NCBI RefSeq assembly: GCF_000519185.1
Contig: NZ_JAFA01000002.1
Coordinates: 62,001 to 126,000 of the forward strand
Reading direction: 5' to 3'
DNA from: Paraburkholderia nodosa DSM 21604
Lineage (GTDB): Bacteria > Pseudomonadota > Gammaproteobacteria > Burkholderiales > Burkholderiaceae
DNA: 64,000 nucleotides
Position 1 is the first letter of the stretch. Each line of letters starts with the position of its first letter. Under the pieces are notes generated by a model. That model was given only the letters and a program-made list of their open reading frames with translations. It had not been told where the DNA came from and searched no databases. A program made the position numbers and the translations under genes. Below, in pieces: positions 51,943 to 62,113 of the stretch.

Positions 51943-53736
51943 TCATCCAACCTCGTCGAGTACGTCTACCGCCTCGGTGAACGCCAGAACGGCTTCCCGC
52001 ACGCCTGCGACACCCAGGCCATTCAACCGGAGCAGTTCGGAACGGTCGCCGTGCGGGACAAACGCATCGGGAAGTCCGAGCCGCAGCATGCGTACGGCCC
52101 ACCCTTCCGCCGCGATCCGTTCGGCGCATGCGGCACCCGCTCCGCCAATCACGGTGCCTTCTTCGAGTGTCACGATCACCTCGTGCTCGTTTGCAACCGT
52201 CAGCAACAAGTCTTCATCGAGCGGCTTGACGAAGCGCATGTCGACCACCGTCGCATCGATCTCCTTTGCGACTTCCATCGCGACCGAGAGCAAGGGCCCA
52301 AACGCCAGAAACGCCACCCGCGCGCCGCCCTGCTTGCCTGACACGCGGCAAATCACGCCTCTGCCGAGCGGCAGCGTCTCTTTCGTCTGCTCAATGACTT
52401 CAGATCCGGTTGTCGCGCGCGGATATCGCACGGCGCACGGTCCAGGCCACGCCAGGCCGGTGTTCAGCATGCGATAGCATTCCTTTTCATCGGACGGGGT
52501 CATCACCACCATATTCGGCACGCAACGCAGGGCCGCAATGTCGAACGCGCCCAGGTGCGTGGCACCATCGCCGCCGGCAATCCCCGCGCGATCCAGCGCG
52601 AACAGCACCGGCAGATTCTGCAGGGCGACATCGTGAATCAGCTGGTCATACCCGCGCTGAAGAAACGTCGAATAGATAGCGACCACGGGCCGCATTCCTT
52701 CAACGGCGAGGCCGGCCGCCAGCGTGACAGCGTGCTGTTCCGCGATACCCACGTCGATGTAGCGATCCCGATAACGACGCTCGAATCCAGTCAGGCAGGA
52801 CCCTTCGCTCATCGCGGGCGTGATGCCGAAGATTCGCTCATCCGTCGCCGCCGCGTCGCACAGCCATTGGCCGAATACCTGGCTATAGGTCAGCTTGCCG
52901 CCTTTCTTGCGCACCAGCCCTGTTTCGGGTTCGAACGGGCTGGGCCCGTGGTAGGCAACGGGCTCGAGTTCCGCGGGTCGATACCCCTTTCCTTTCTTCG
53001 TCACCACGTGAATGACGTGCGGCCGATTGCGTGTCTTCGCGTCCCGCAGCGCGACGAGTAGTTTCGCCATATCGTGGCCATCGACGGGACCGACGTAATC
53101 CAGACCCAGTGTTTCGAACAGGTTGACTAGAGGAACATTCGTTTCGTCCCGCCAACGCGTAACCAGCGACTCGAGATGATCATTCAGTCCGCCTACTGCC
53201 GGTGAGATCGACATGCGGTTGTCATTGAGAACAATCGTCAGCGGCAGCGCTTCGCAGGACCCCGCGTGATTGAGCGCTTCATAGGCCATGCCCGCGGACA
53301 ATGAGCCATCGCCGATCACCGCAACGACGCGGGCGTCTCGACCGCGCAGCCCCAGGGCCATGCCGACTGCCGCCGATATGGACGTGCCGGCGTGCCCGAC
53401 ACCGAACGCGTCGTAAGGCGACTCTTCGCGCGCGGGAAAACCGGCCATCCCGCCCACTTTCCGCACGCTTGCCATGGCCGCCTTTCGGCCGGTCAGGATC
53501 TTGTGCGGGTAGCATTGATGCCCCACGTCCCACACCAGGCGATCGTGCGGCGTGTCGAATACGTAGTGAAGCGCAACCGACAACTCCACCACACCGAGGT
53601 TCGATGCCAGGTGGCCGCCGGTACTCGACACACTTTCGATCACGAATTCCCGAACCTCGTCCACGAGGCGCTGAAGCTCACGCTCCTCCAGATCGCGCAG
53701 ATTGTTCGGGAAATCGATCATGTCAAGCAGGTTCAT
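51943..53736 (-). CDS. dxs: 1-deoxy-D-xylulose-5-phosphate synthase (probable second copy)
   Basis: 597-residue ThDP enzyme (typical DXS 620-640) making DXP from pyruvate and glyceraldehyde-3-phosphate. Clear DXS blocks: TGGHLASNLGVVELSVALHYV (20 residues of it), DVGHQCYPHKILTGR, GDGSLSAGMAYEALN, ALDRAGIAGGDGATH, YPRATTG. ATG at 53736 has AAGGAC nine bases upstream. It starts 27 bases after the NodT stop in the RND operon, so it is likely co-transcribed with the efflux pump. A housekeeping dxs normally lies beside ispA/xseB, absent here, hence likely a paralogue (inference). Confidence 0.92.
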   Translation of the reverse strand: MNLLDMIDFPNNLRDLEERELQRLVDEVREFVIESVSSTGGHLASNLGVVELSVALHYVFDTPHDRLVWDVGHQCYPHKILTGRKAAMASVRKVGGMAGFPAREESPYDAFGVGHAGTSISAAVGMALGLRGRDARVVAVIGDGSLSAGMAYEALNHAGSCEALPLTIVLNDNRMSISPAVGGLNDHLESLVTRWRDETNVPLVNLFETLGLDYVGPVDGHDMAKLLVALRDAKTRNRPHVIHVVTKKGKGYRPAELEPVAYHGPSPFEPETGLVRKKGGKLTYSQVFGQWLCDAAATDERIFGITPAMSEGSCLTGFERRYRDRYIDVGIAEQHAVTLAAGLAVEGMRPVVAIYSTFLQRGYDQLIHDVALQNLPVLFALDRAGIAGGDGATHLGAFDIAALRCVPNMVVMTPSDEKECYRMLNTGLAWPGPCAVRYPRATTGSEVIEQTKETLPLGRGVICRVSGKQGGARVAFLAFGPLLSVAMEVAKEIDATVVDMRFVKPLDEDLLLTVANEHEVIVTLEEGTVIGGAGAACAERIAAEGWAVRMLRLGLPDAFVPHGDRSELLRLNGLGVAGVREAVLAFTEAVDVLDEVG

Positions 53737-53763
53737 GACGTTGCTGTCCTTGATGTATGAAAT

Positions 53764-55188
53764 TCAACCGGCCTTCAGGTCGTCCGTGGTCCAGCCGCCG
53801 CCGAGCGCGTGAATGAGGTCGACATTCGCATCGAGTTGCCGCGTGCGCAGCGCGATTACGCTGCGTTGCGCCTCAAGCTCGGCGGATTGCGCCTCGACCA
53901 CGTCCAGGTAGCTCACCGCGCCGCGCTGATAGCGCGCGAGCGCCAGGTTGAGCGCGGTTTGGGCGGCACTGGCGGCGTCCTGCTGCTGATTCGTTGCGGT
54001 GCCCAGATCGGCGAGCAACGTGAGGTTGTCCTCCACCTGCCGGAACGACCCCAGCACCACGCTGCGATAGCGCGCGCCGGCTTCGGCCGTGGCCTCCTTC
54101 GCGGAATCCAGCTGCGCGTGGCGCTTGCCGCCGTCCAGCAGATACACCGCCAGCGACGGTCCGATCGCCCAGTACGAACTGGACAGGCTGAGCAGATTGC
54201 CGAGCACCGAGCTTTGCACGCCGCCTTGCGCGCTGAGCGTGAGCGTCGGGAAATACGCCGCGCGTGCCACGCCAATTTTTGAATTGGCCGCCGCGATGCG
54301 CCGCTCGGCTGCGGCGACATCAGGCCGCCTTTGCAGCAAGGTCGACGGCACCCCGACCGGAATGACGGGCAGCGCGATGGATTCGGTACTCGGCGCGAGC
54401 TGGAATTCCGAAGGCGACGCGCCGACCAGCACCGCCACCGCGTGTTCGAGCAATGCGCGCCTGGCCCTGACCTGGGTGAGTTCGGACTGGACCGATGACA
54501 ACTGGTTGCTGGCGCGCGCCACGTCGAGACCCGACACGATGCCCGCGCCATGGCGGTTGCGGGTCAAGTCGAGCGCCTTCTGGTACGCGTCCTGGGTCCC
54601 CTCGATCAGCTGAATCTGCTGATCGAGACCCCGCAGGTCGATATAGCTTCGGGCCAGCTCGATTTCGAGGCTCAGCTGCGTCGACGCGAGATCCGCTTTC
54701 GACGCCTGCCCTTCGTCCTTGCTTGCGGCAACGGAGTCGCGCACGCGCCCCCAAAGGTCCACTTCGTAGTCGACTTCGACACCCAGCGTGGCCGAGTTGT
54801 AATCGGTCGGCCCAGTCGGGCTGCGCAACGGCCGCGTGTCCGACTCGCGCTCGCGCTGGACATTGCCGGCAGCGGAAACCTGCGGGTACATCTGCGACTT
54901 GACCTGCCTGATATACGCCTGCGACTGCTCATAGTGAAACAGCGCCGCGCTCAGGTCGGGGTTATTCGCGATCAGCCGCTGCTCGAGGTCGTCGAGTTCG
55001 GGCTCCTTGTACAGCTTCCACCATCCCGCGCGGTCTAGCTGGTCAGCGGGGCTCGCCACGGTCCACGGCCCCTGGGTCTGGTACTGCGCCGCGACGGGCG
55101 TTTCGGGCACCTCGTAATGCGGCGCGAGCGAGCACGCGGCGAGCGCCACGGCACTCACCAGCACGGCCAGTTTTAGATACTTAGTCAT
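53764..55188 (-). CDS. Outer-membrane efflux lipoprotein, NodT/OprM family
   Basis: 474 residues with lipobox LAAC and SLAPHYEVPETP at the mature N-terminus, two repeated helical/barrel modules, and the paired QRRPDV stretch. Start ATG at 55188 overlaps the adaptor stop by 8 bases (ATGACTAA); a GTG at 55197 is possible. Third gene of RND-MFP-OMF-dxs. Confidence 0.92.
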   Translation of the reverse strand: MTKYLKLAVLVSAVALAACSLAPHYEVPETPVAAQYQTQGPWTVASPADQLDRAGWWKLYKEPELDDLEQRLIANNPDLSAALFHYEQSQAYIRQVKSQMYPQVSAAGNVQRERESDTRPLRSPTGPTDYNSATLGVEVDYEVDLWGRVRDSVAASKDEGQASKADLASTQLSLEIELARSYIDLRGLDQQIQLIEGTQDAYQKALDLTRNRHGAGIVSGLDVARASNQLSSVQSELTQVRARRALLEHAVAVLVGASPSEFQLAPSTESIALPVIPVGVPSTLLQRRPDVAAAERRIAAANSKIGVARAAYFPTLTLSAQGGVQSSVLGNLLSLSSSYWAIGPSLAVYLLDGGKRHAQLDSAKEATAEAGARYRSVVLGSFRQVEDNLTLLADLGTATNQQQDAASAAQTALNLALARYQRGAVSYLDVVEAQSAELEAQRSVIALRTRQLDANVDLIHALGGGWTTDDLKAG

Positions 55189-56359
55189 GCTTTCCACCTT
55201 TGGCCGTAGGCGCGATCACCTGAACATGGTCGCCTTCGACGAGACCATCGGGCGGCGCATCGATCACGCGGTCGCTTTGCGCCAGCCCCGAGCCGATATC
55301 GACCGCGTTGCCGAGGTCCTGCACGATCGAAACGGGTTTGAACCGAACGGTATCGCTGCGATCGACGGTGGCGAGCCGGAGCCCGCGGTTGTCGAATATC
55401 AGCGCACTGGCCGGCACCCGCAATGCGTCGGCGCGTGCCGGCAGCGCAAAGTGCAGATTCACGAAGTCGCCCGGCAACAGCACATGACCTGGGTTATCGA
55501 CCATCAACTGGACGAGCGACGTGCCCGATGCGGCGTTGACCGACTCGGCCAGACCCACGACCGTGGCGGTGAACGTCTTGCCGGGATACTCCGGCACGGT
55601 GAAGGTGCCGGTTCCGCCCGGCTTGACCGCCGGCACGTATTCCTGCGGCACGCGTACGTACACGCGCAACTTGTCCACGCTCGATACGGAGAACAGTTGC
55701 GGCCCCGTCCCGCCGCCCGCATTGATCAATGCGCCGACGTCGGTGTTGCGCGCGGTGATCACGCCGTCGAACGGGGCGACGATCCGCGCGAAGCTCTTGG
55801 TCGCGACCAGCCGGTCCAGATTGGCCTGCGCCGCCGCTACGCGAGCCTGCTTCGCCACGTAGTCCTGCGTGCGGTCATCGACCTCCTGGCGCGACACTGA
55901 ATCGGAGTCCAAAAGACTTTGCCAGCGTGCGGCGGTCGTTTTCGCAAGCGCGGCATCGGCTTGCGCGCTCGTGAGGTCGGCTTTCGCCTGAATCAACTGT
56001 TGATCGAGTTCCGGCGTCTCGATCTCGGCGAGCGTCTGGCCGGCCTTCACCGGTGTGCCGATGTCGACGCTCCACGATTTCAGGTATCCGCTCACCCGTG
56101 CGTAGATGGGCGCGCTTTCGAAGGCCTCCAGTCTGCCAGGCAGGTCCAGCGAGCCACCCGGCGCCTCCGGGGCGGGCACGACGACATTCACGGACGGCAC
56201 GGCTTGTGCCTCGGTCCAGTCTTTGAGTTGGTGCTCATGCTTCATGCGAAGCGAGACGCCGCCAACCACGATGAGGACGGCGAGCGCACCGCCGACAATG
56301 CCGGTAAAAGAAAGCTGACGTTGCGCGAGCGCGGCGCGCGTTGTGGGTTCAGAGGACAT
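55181..56359 (-). CDS. RND periplasmic adaptor (membrane fusion protein)
   Basis: 392 residues: one N-terminal membrane helix (about 20-38), lipoyl and helical-hairpin domains (about 60-190), then a barrel domain and a membrane-proximal domain. No lipobox, unlike the other adaptor in the window. Overlaps the RND gene end by 11 bases. Confidence 0.9.
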   Translation of the reverse strand: MSSEPTTRAALAQRQLSFTGIVGGALAVLIVVGGVSLRMKHEHQLKDWTEAQAVPSVNVVVPAPEAPGGSLDLPGRLEAFESAPIYARVSGYLKSWSVDIGTPVKAGQTLAEIETPELDQQLIQAKADLTSAQADAALAKTTAARWQSLLDSDSVSRQEVDDRTQDYVAKQARVAAAQANLDRLVATKSFARIVAPFDGVITARNTDVGALINAGGGTGPQLFSVSSVDKLRVYVRVPQEYVPAVKPGGTGTFTVPEYPGKTFTATVVGLAESVNAASGTSLVQLMVDNPGHVLLPGDFVNLHFALPARADALRVPASALIFDNRGLRLATVDRSDTVRFKPVSIVQDLGNAVDIGSGLAQSDRVIDAPPDGLVEGDHVQVIAPTAKGGKHD

Positions 56360-59300
56360 GGATCGAATCTCCGGTAAGCTGCGCGGCCGTCGAAGTGCGA
56401 CCCCGACGCGAGTGGATCATGCAAAAAATAGCGGGCACGAGAAAAAGCGTTGCGGCAGTGGCGAACAGCAGTCCGCCAATCACCGCTCGGCCCAACGGCG
56501 CGTTCTGCTCTCCGCCCTCGCCAAGACTCAATGCCATCGGCGCCATGCCGATGATCATCGAGAGCGCCGTCATGAGGACCGGCCGGAACCGGGTTGTACC
56601 GGCTTCCAATGCTGCTTTGAACGCATCGCCGTGCTCGGCCAGACGTTCGCGGCTGAAACTCACCACCAGAATCGAATTGGCCGTGGCCACGCCCATGCAC
56701 ATGATTGCGCCCGTCAGTGCGGGCACCGAGAGCGTGGTGTCCGTCGCAAACAGCATCCAGACGATGCCGGCCAACGCACCAGGCAAGGCCGCCACGATCA
56801 CGAGCGGATCGGACCACGACTGGAAATTGACGACGATGAGCAGGTAAATCAGCACCACGGCGCCCAGAATCCCGAACGACAGACCGCCGAAGGCGTTGTT
56901 CATCGTCTGCGCCTGGCCGAGCAGCACGACCTTCGCCCCCTTGGGCGCGTCCTTGGCGTTGGCCGAAACGATGTGGCGAATGTCGGCGGCGACGGCGCCG
57001 AGATCGCGGCCCTGGGTCGTGGCGAACACCTCGACCATCGGCTGCACGTTGTAGTTGCTCACCACTTCGTTGCTGGCCGTGCGGTGAATGCTCGCCACCC
57101 CGCCGAGAATTTGCCCGTCGTTGGCCTCGGCCCCTCCGCTCACCGGCAGATTCACGAGCGACGAGAGCGAATCCACGCTGTACTGCGGCGTCTGGAGCAC
57201 GATCGAATACTCCACGCCATTGGCCGCATTGAGCCAGTAGGTCGGGTCGATCTGGCTCGATCCCGCCATGTGCACCACCAGGCTATTGGTCACATCGCGT
57301 TCGGTCAGGCCCTGAAGCGACGCGCGGTCGCGATCGACGTCGATATTGAATTGCGGATTGGCCTGCGATTGCTCGATGCGCGCATCGACAACGCCGGGCA
57401 CGTACCGGATCTGACGCAGCAGCGAGTTGGCGTAGGCAAAGTCGGCCGGCAGATTGTTGCCGCGAATCTGCAAGTCGATCGGTGCGGGCGAGCCGAAGTT
57501 CAGGATCTGGCTCACGATGTCCGCCGGCGGGAACGAGAACGTCACGCCTGGAAACGCGCGCGGCAGCGATTCGCGCAACTTGCGCACGTAGGCGGCCGTC
57601 GGCCCATGGCCTTCCTTCAGCGAGATCTGAATGTCGCCGTCCTGCGGGCCGATCGTGCCCGTGTTGTTGTAGGCCGTATTGATGGAGCTGGTGGAGAGTC
57701 CAATGTTGTCCACTACGGTGCCGAGTTCGGACGGCGGAATCGTGGCGCGAACCTGGGCTTGCACTTCGGCGAAAATCTCCGAGGTTCGCTCCACACGCGT
57801 ACCCACCGGTGCACGCACATGCAGCAGGATCTGGCCCGCATCGACGTCCGGGAAGAAGTTGCGCCCGAGCAGCGGCATCAACGCGAACGACACCACGACG
57901 AATGCAAAGAAGCCAATCACGAACGTGCGGCGACGCACCAGCACCCGTTCGAGCATCGCGGCGTAGTTCGCGCGCACGCGCTCGAAGCGCTGCTCGAATC
58001 CACGGTGAAAGCGCGCCCACACGCTGGAAGACTCGCGATGTCCCTGTTCATGCGTCTGGGTCTTCAGCAGGTATTTCGCCATCGTCGGCACGAGGGTGCG
58101 CGACAGAATGAACGAGGAAATCATCGCGAAGATCACCGACTCGGCCATCGGCACGAACAGGAACCTCGCCACGCCATTGAGGAAGAACATCGGCACGAAC
58201 ACAATGCAGATGCAAAGCAGCGAGACGAACGCGGGCGTCACGATTTGTGCCGCGCCATCGAGAATCGCACTTTCGACGTCCTTGCCTTGCTCCAGGTGCC
58301 AGTTGATGTTCTCGATGGTCACGGTGGCGTCGTCCACGAGAATACCCACCGCTAACGCGAGGCCGCCGAGCGTCATGATATTGAGCGTTTCGCCGAGCAC
58401 CGAGAGCACAGAGATCGACCCGAGAATCGCGAGCGGTATGGAAGTCGCGATAATGATCGTCGAGCGCCAGCTACCCAGGAACAGCAGGATCATGACGCTC
58501 GTGAGCAAGGCGGCAATCATGCCCTCGCGCGCCACGCCCTTGATCGCAGACCGGACGAAGATCGACTGGTCGCCAATCGCGTCGATCTGAAGCGCGTCGG
58601 GCAAGGAGGCCTTCGCATCGGCAACCTTCTGACGAATTCCGCCGATAATCGACAAGGTGGATGCCGAACCGTTCTTGAACACGGTGAGCAGCACCGAACG
58701 CTTGCCTTCCACGTGAACGATATTGGGCTGCGGCGGGCTGCCGTCGGTCACATCGGCGACATCGTGCATGTGCACAACCGTGCCGTTGGCCGACTTGATG
58801 GGCAGATTCGCAATGGCCGCGATCGTCGCCGGCGCATCGTTCAGTTGCAGCGTGTACTCGTAGTTGCCGATCTTTTCGGTGCCGACCGGCGTGACCAGGT
58901 TCTGCGCCGTCAACGCATTGAGCACATCCTCGGCCGACAAGGAGCGCGCTTCGAGTTCGGACGGCTTGATGTTGATCTGAACCTGCCGGTCCTTGCCGCC
59001 GAACGGAAACGGGATCGCAGCGCCGTTTACCGTCGCGAGAATCGGGCGCAACTGGTTCTTGCCGAGGTCCGCCAGATTCTGTTCCGAGAGGCCCTTGCCC
59101 GAAAGCGCGAGCTGAATAATCGGAACGGTCGAAGCGTTGTAATTGATGATGAACGGCGGCGTCGCCGAGGGCGGCAACTGCTTCAAGATCTCCTGCGAAA
59201 TGGCCGTCACCTGCGCATTCGCGGTACCGATATTGGTGCCCGGCTGAAAGAAGATTTTGACGATGCCGTAGCCGGTCAGCGACGTGCCCTCGATGTGTTG

Positions 59301-59537
59301 AACACCGTTCACGGTGGTCGTCAACACCCGCTCGTACGGAGCCATCACACGACCTTCCATCTGGTCGGGCGAAAGCCCCGTGTACTGCCATACCACGCTA
59401 ATCACCGGGATATTGATCGGAGGAAAAATATCCGTAGGGGTACGAAACGCCGACAGAACGCCAACGATCAGGATAAACACGGCCAGCACGACGAAGGTAT
59501 AAGGCCGTTTCAGCGCAACGCGCACGATGCCAATCAT
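56349..59537 (-). CDS. RND-family efflux permease (Lys of proton relay absent)
   Basis: 1062 residues, 12 membrane segments and two porter loops. The Asp pair is visible in LAVGILVDDATVTIEN, but in the second half the segment reads CMGVATANSILVV where most AcrB-like pumps have a Lys (xAKNxxLIV). ATG at 59537 has GGAA six bases upstream; the longer frame to 59591 has no support. First gene of the leftward RND-MFP-OMF-dxs operon. Confidence 0.9.
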   Translation of the reverse strand: MIGIVRVALKRPYTFVVLAVFILIVGVLSAFRTPTDIFPPINIPVISVVWQYTGLSPDQMEGRVMAPYERVLTTTVNGVQHIEGTSLTGYGIVKIFFQPGTNIGTANAQVTAISQEILKQLPPSATPPFIINYNASTVPIIQLALSGKGLSEQNLADLGKNQLRPILATVNGAAIPFPFGGKDRQVQINIKPSELEARSLSAEDVLNALTAQNLVTPVGTEKIGNYEYTLQLNDAPATIAAIANLPIKSANGTVVHMHDVADVTDGSPPQPNIVHVEGKRSVLLTVFKNGSASTLSIIGGIRQKVADAKASLPDALQIDAIGDQSIFVRSAIKGVAREGMIAALLTSVMILLFLGSWRSTIIIATSIPLAILGSISVLSVLGETLNIMTLGGLALAVGILVDDATVTIENINWHLEQGKDVESAILDGAAQIVTPAFVSLLCICIVFVPMFFLNGVARFLFVPMAESVIFAMISSFILSRTLVPTMAKYLLKTQTHEQGHRESSSVWARFHRGFEQRFERVRANYAAMLERVLVRRRTFVIGFFAFVVVSFALMPLLGRNFFPDVDAGQILLHVRAPVGTRVERTSEIFAEVQAQVRATIPPSELGTVVDNIGLSTSSINTAYNNTGTIGPQDGDIQISLKEGHGPTAAYVRKLRESLPRAFPGVTFSFPPADIVSQILNFGSPAPIDLQIRGNNLPADFAYANSLLRQIRYVPGVVDARIEQSQANPQFNIDVDRDRASLQGLTERDVTNSLVVHMAGSSQIDPTYWLNAANGVEYSIVLQTPQYSVDSLSSLVNLPVSGGAEANDGQILGGVASIHRTASNEVVSNYNVQPMVEVFATTQGRDLGAVAADIRHIVSANAKDAPKGAKVVLLGQAQTMNNAFGGLSFGILGAVVLIYLLIVVNFQSWSDPLVIVAALPGALAGIVWMLFATDTTLSVPALTGAIMCMGVATANSILVVSFSRERLAEHGDAFKAALEAGTTRFRPVLMTALSMIIGMAPMALSLGEGGEQNAPLGRAVIGGLLFATAATLFLVPAIFCMIHSRRGRTSTAAQLTGDSIHVL

Positions 59538-59612
59538 GATAATTCCAGTATTGAAGCTGGCATCGCCCCTAACCGTGGCGGATTCCAGCAAGCAGATTCC
59601 CGATGCCTCGAA

Positions 59613-60842
59613 TCAATCTGCGTTTGATGGGACCCGGCCCGCGGACTCGCGAGGCGCACCGATCCAGTGGATGGCGGAAGCCACGATGCCGAGTACGACA
59701 CCGAAGGCGACGATGCCCGACCAGCCAAAGCGGCTCATGAGCCAGCCGCTGACCGTCGCACCGACTGCGCCGCCGAAGAAGGTGGCCGTCATATACAGGC
59801 TGTTGATCCGGCCTTGTGCTTTGGGATCGACTGAGAAAGCGCGAGTCTGGTTAGAAACGAGACCGGACTGCACGCCGATATCGAGCACGATCACGCCTAC
59901 GATCAGCAGCGTGAGCGACGTGGCCGCGCCGGAGAGAAGCACGTAGGCAAGCGTCGCGATACCGATACTGGCGCCGATGACCTTGCGGAAGCCCACGCGG
60001 TCGGTGGCATTGCCGCCCAGCGAGGCGGCGAACGCGCCGGCCGCGCCGATGATGCCGAAGCCGCCCGCCCACGCGCTGCCGAGGTGCCACGGTCCGCTCT
60101 TGAGCAGCGCGGCGAGATTGACCCAGAAGGCGTTGAAACAGGCCCACAGCAACGCCTGGATAATCATCGATTCGCGAATCGGACGATTGTCGCGAACGAG
60201 CGGCCACAGCGAAGCGAGCAGACGCCCATACGAAAGATTCGTGGAGGGCACGCCTTTCGGCAGAAGCACCGCGGCGGCGATAAAGACCGGCACCATGAAC
60301 GCGGCTTCCGCGCCATACACCGCGCGCCAACCCCACGCCGCGCCGATCACGCCCGCGATCGTGCGCCCGACCAGGATGCCGACCATGATGCCGCTCACGA
60401 CGGTGCCGACGTTACGACCCCGCTCGCTCGGCAACGACATGACGGCGGCGAACGGCACGAGCTGCTGGGGGACGCAACTCACGATGCCGAGCGCAAACGA
60501 AGCCGCGATCAGCGCCCAGATGCCGGGCGCAACCGCCGAGGTCGCCGCAAAAACGAGCGCGAGCGCAATTTGCGTGAGCACGAGCTTGCGCCGGTCGAAG
60601 CGGTCGCCAAGCGGCAACAGCAGCGCGAGGCCGGTCGAGAAGCCGAGCAGCGCCGCTCCCGCGACGAAATCGACTGTTGTGATGTTGACCCGCAGACCCG
60701 CAGCGATCAGCGGCAGGATCGGCTGCGTGCAATAGATGTTGGTGATCACTGCTCCTGCGATGATCGCCATCATGACGATCTTGCCGCGCGATGCGACGGC
60801 GGGCGTAGCTGCACTTTCTGGGGTGCTGGGTAAGCCGCTCAC
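59613..60842 (-). CDS. MFS transporter (multidrug-like, 12 segments)
   Basis: 409 residues with 12 hydrophobic segments; ITNIYCTQPILPLIA in segment 1 and GDRFDRRKLVL loop resemble the YnfM/inner-membrane drug-exporter group. Divergent from a LysR gene (142-base spacer). Probable exporter under that LysR. Confidence 0.85.
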   Translation of the reverse strand: MSGLPSTPESAATPAVASRGKIVMMAIIAGAVITNIYCTQPILPLIAAGLRVNITTVDFVAGAALLGFSTGLALLLPLGDRFDRRKLVLTQIALALVFAATSAVAPGIWALIAASFALGIVSCVPQQLVPFAAVMSLPSERGRNVGTVVSGIMVGILVGRTIAGVIGAAWGWRAVYGAEAAFMVPVFIAAAVLLPKGVPSTNLSYGRLLASLWPLVRDNRPIRESMIIQALLWACFNAFWVNLAALLKSGPWHLGSAWAGGFGIIGAAGAFAASLGGNATDRVGFRKVIGASIGIATLAYVLLSGAATSLTLLIVGVIVLDIGVQSGLVSNQTRAFSVDPKAQGRINSLYMTATFFGGAVGATVSGWLMSRFGWSGIVAFGVVLGIVASAIHWIGAPRESAGRVPSNAD

Positions 60843-60984
60843 GACAACCTCCTTGTTCGTTGAATTTCTCCGGTCTTTGCAGCGGTTTGCCGCAATCCAG
60901 ATTGAGGTCGAACGTTACGCGCTTGCATTTCCGAAGAGAATCCCTCACGATCAAGATTCATCCTTCCACTATTTGATAGGGTCC

Positions 60985-61905
60985 ATGAATCGCCTCGAAG
61001 CCATGGCCATCCTCGTTTCGGTCGCCGACGCGGGCAGTCTCTCGGCTGCCGCACGGCGCCTCGACATGCCGCTCGCCACGGTCAGCCGCAAGGTTGGGGA
61101 ACTGGAAGCGCACCTGAAGACGCGTCTCTTTCACCGCACGACGCGCAAGCTTTCATTGACGGAAGCCGGCAGCGCCTACGTGGCCGCCTGCCGGCGCATT
61201 CTCGAAGACATCGGCGAAGCCGAGCGCGCCGCAACGGGGGAATACGCCGCGCCCAAAGGCGAACTCGTGGTCACCGCGCCCGTTGCGTTTGGCCGCTTGC
61301 ACGTGGTGCCGGTGGTGGCGGAATTCCTCGCGCACTATCCGGAGATCGACATCAATCTCCTGCTGACGGATCGTGTCGTTCATCTGATGGATGAACACGC
61401 GGACGTCGCGGTCCGCATTGGCGAGTTGCCCGATAGCACGTTGATCGCGACGCGCGTGGGCATGGTGCGCCGGGTCATTTGCGCCAGCCCCGCCTATCTC
61501 GCGAAGCATGGCGTGCCCGCCGAACCCGCGGACCTCACCGGCCATCAATGCATCACCTTCGAGGCGCTCGCTTCCCTGCGCGCGTGGGCGTTCGGCTCCG
61601 GCAAGTCGGAGCAGTCCGTACCGGTTCATTCGCGGCTTGCCGTGAATACGGCGGACGCCGCTATCGAAGCCGCGATCCTCGGCGTGGGGCTGATACGCGT
61701 GCTGTCCTACCAGGTTGCACGCGCCGTTCGCGCCAACGAGCTTCGCGTCGTGCTCGACGCGTTTGAAGCGGCGCCGCTGCCCGTCAATCTCGTGCATGCG
61801 GGGCAAGCGCCCCTGCCGCTGAAGCTGCGCGCATTCCTCGACTTCGCGTCGCCGCGCCTGCGCGAGCGCACGGCGGGCGAACTCGTCAGCGCCGTGAGCG
61901 CGTGA
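60985..61905 (+). CDS. LysR-family transcriptional regulator
   Basis: 306 residues. Helix-turn-helix MNRLEAMAILVSVADAGSLS and PLATVSRKVGELEAHL, then KTRLFHRTTRKLSLTEAG and a sensor domain (about 90-290). Divergent from the MFS gene, whose control is the likely job. A truncated paralogue of its first 38 residues occurs at 61999. Confidence 0.9.
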   Translation: MNRLEAMAILVSVADAGSLSAAARRLDMPLATVSRKVGELEAHLKTRLFHRTTRKLSLTEAGSAYVAACRRILEDIGEAERAATGEYAAPKGELVVTAPVAFGRLHVVPVVAEFLAHYPEIDINLLLTDRVVHLMDEHADVAVRIGELPDSTLIATRVGMVRRVICASPAYLAKHGVPAEPADLTGHQCITFEALASLRAWAFGSGKSEQSVPVHSRLAVNTADAAIEAAILGVGLIRVLSYQVARAVRANELRVVLDAFEAAPLPVNLVHAGQAPLPLKLRAFLDFASPRLRERTAGELVSAVSA

Positions 61906-61998
61906 CCGCCTGAGCCGCCTACGCCAAGGCGCTGCGCGCTCGCGCCGGAAGAGAATCCGTTAGCATCGGGAATCTCCCTTCCAGTTATCGAGAAGATC

Positions 61999-62113
61999 AT
62001 GGACCGTCTCGAAGGGATGGCCATCCTGATCGCAGTCGTCGATGCAGGCAGTTTGTCAGCCGCGGCCCGGCAGCTCGGCCAGCCGCTGGCGACCGTCAGC
62101 CGCAAGGTCGGCG
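61999..62113 (+). pseudogene. LysR N-terminal fragment (38 residues)
   Basis: MDRLEGMAILIAVVDAGSL and LATVSRKVGD match the start of the LysR at 60985 (about 30 of 38 residues), after which homology ends abruptly. The rest of a LysR is missing and a luciferase-like monooxygenase continues in the next frame from about 62114. A deletion scar. The fragment keeps a start codon, so a short chimeric product could be made. Confidence 0.85.

Noticed and set aside
56343..58355. 670-codon plus-strand frame over the second RND permease
   Set aside because: Shadow with no domain character.
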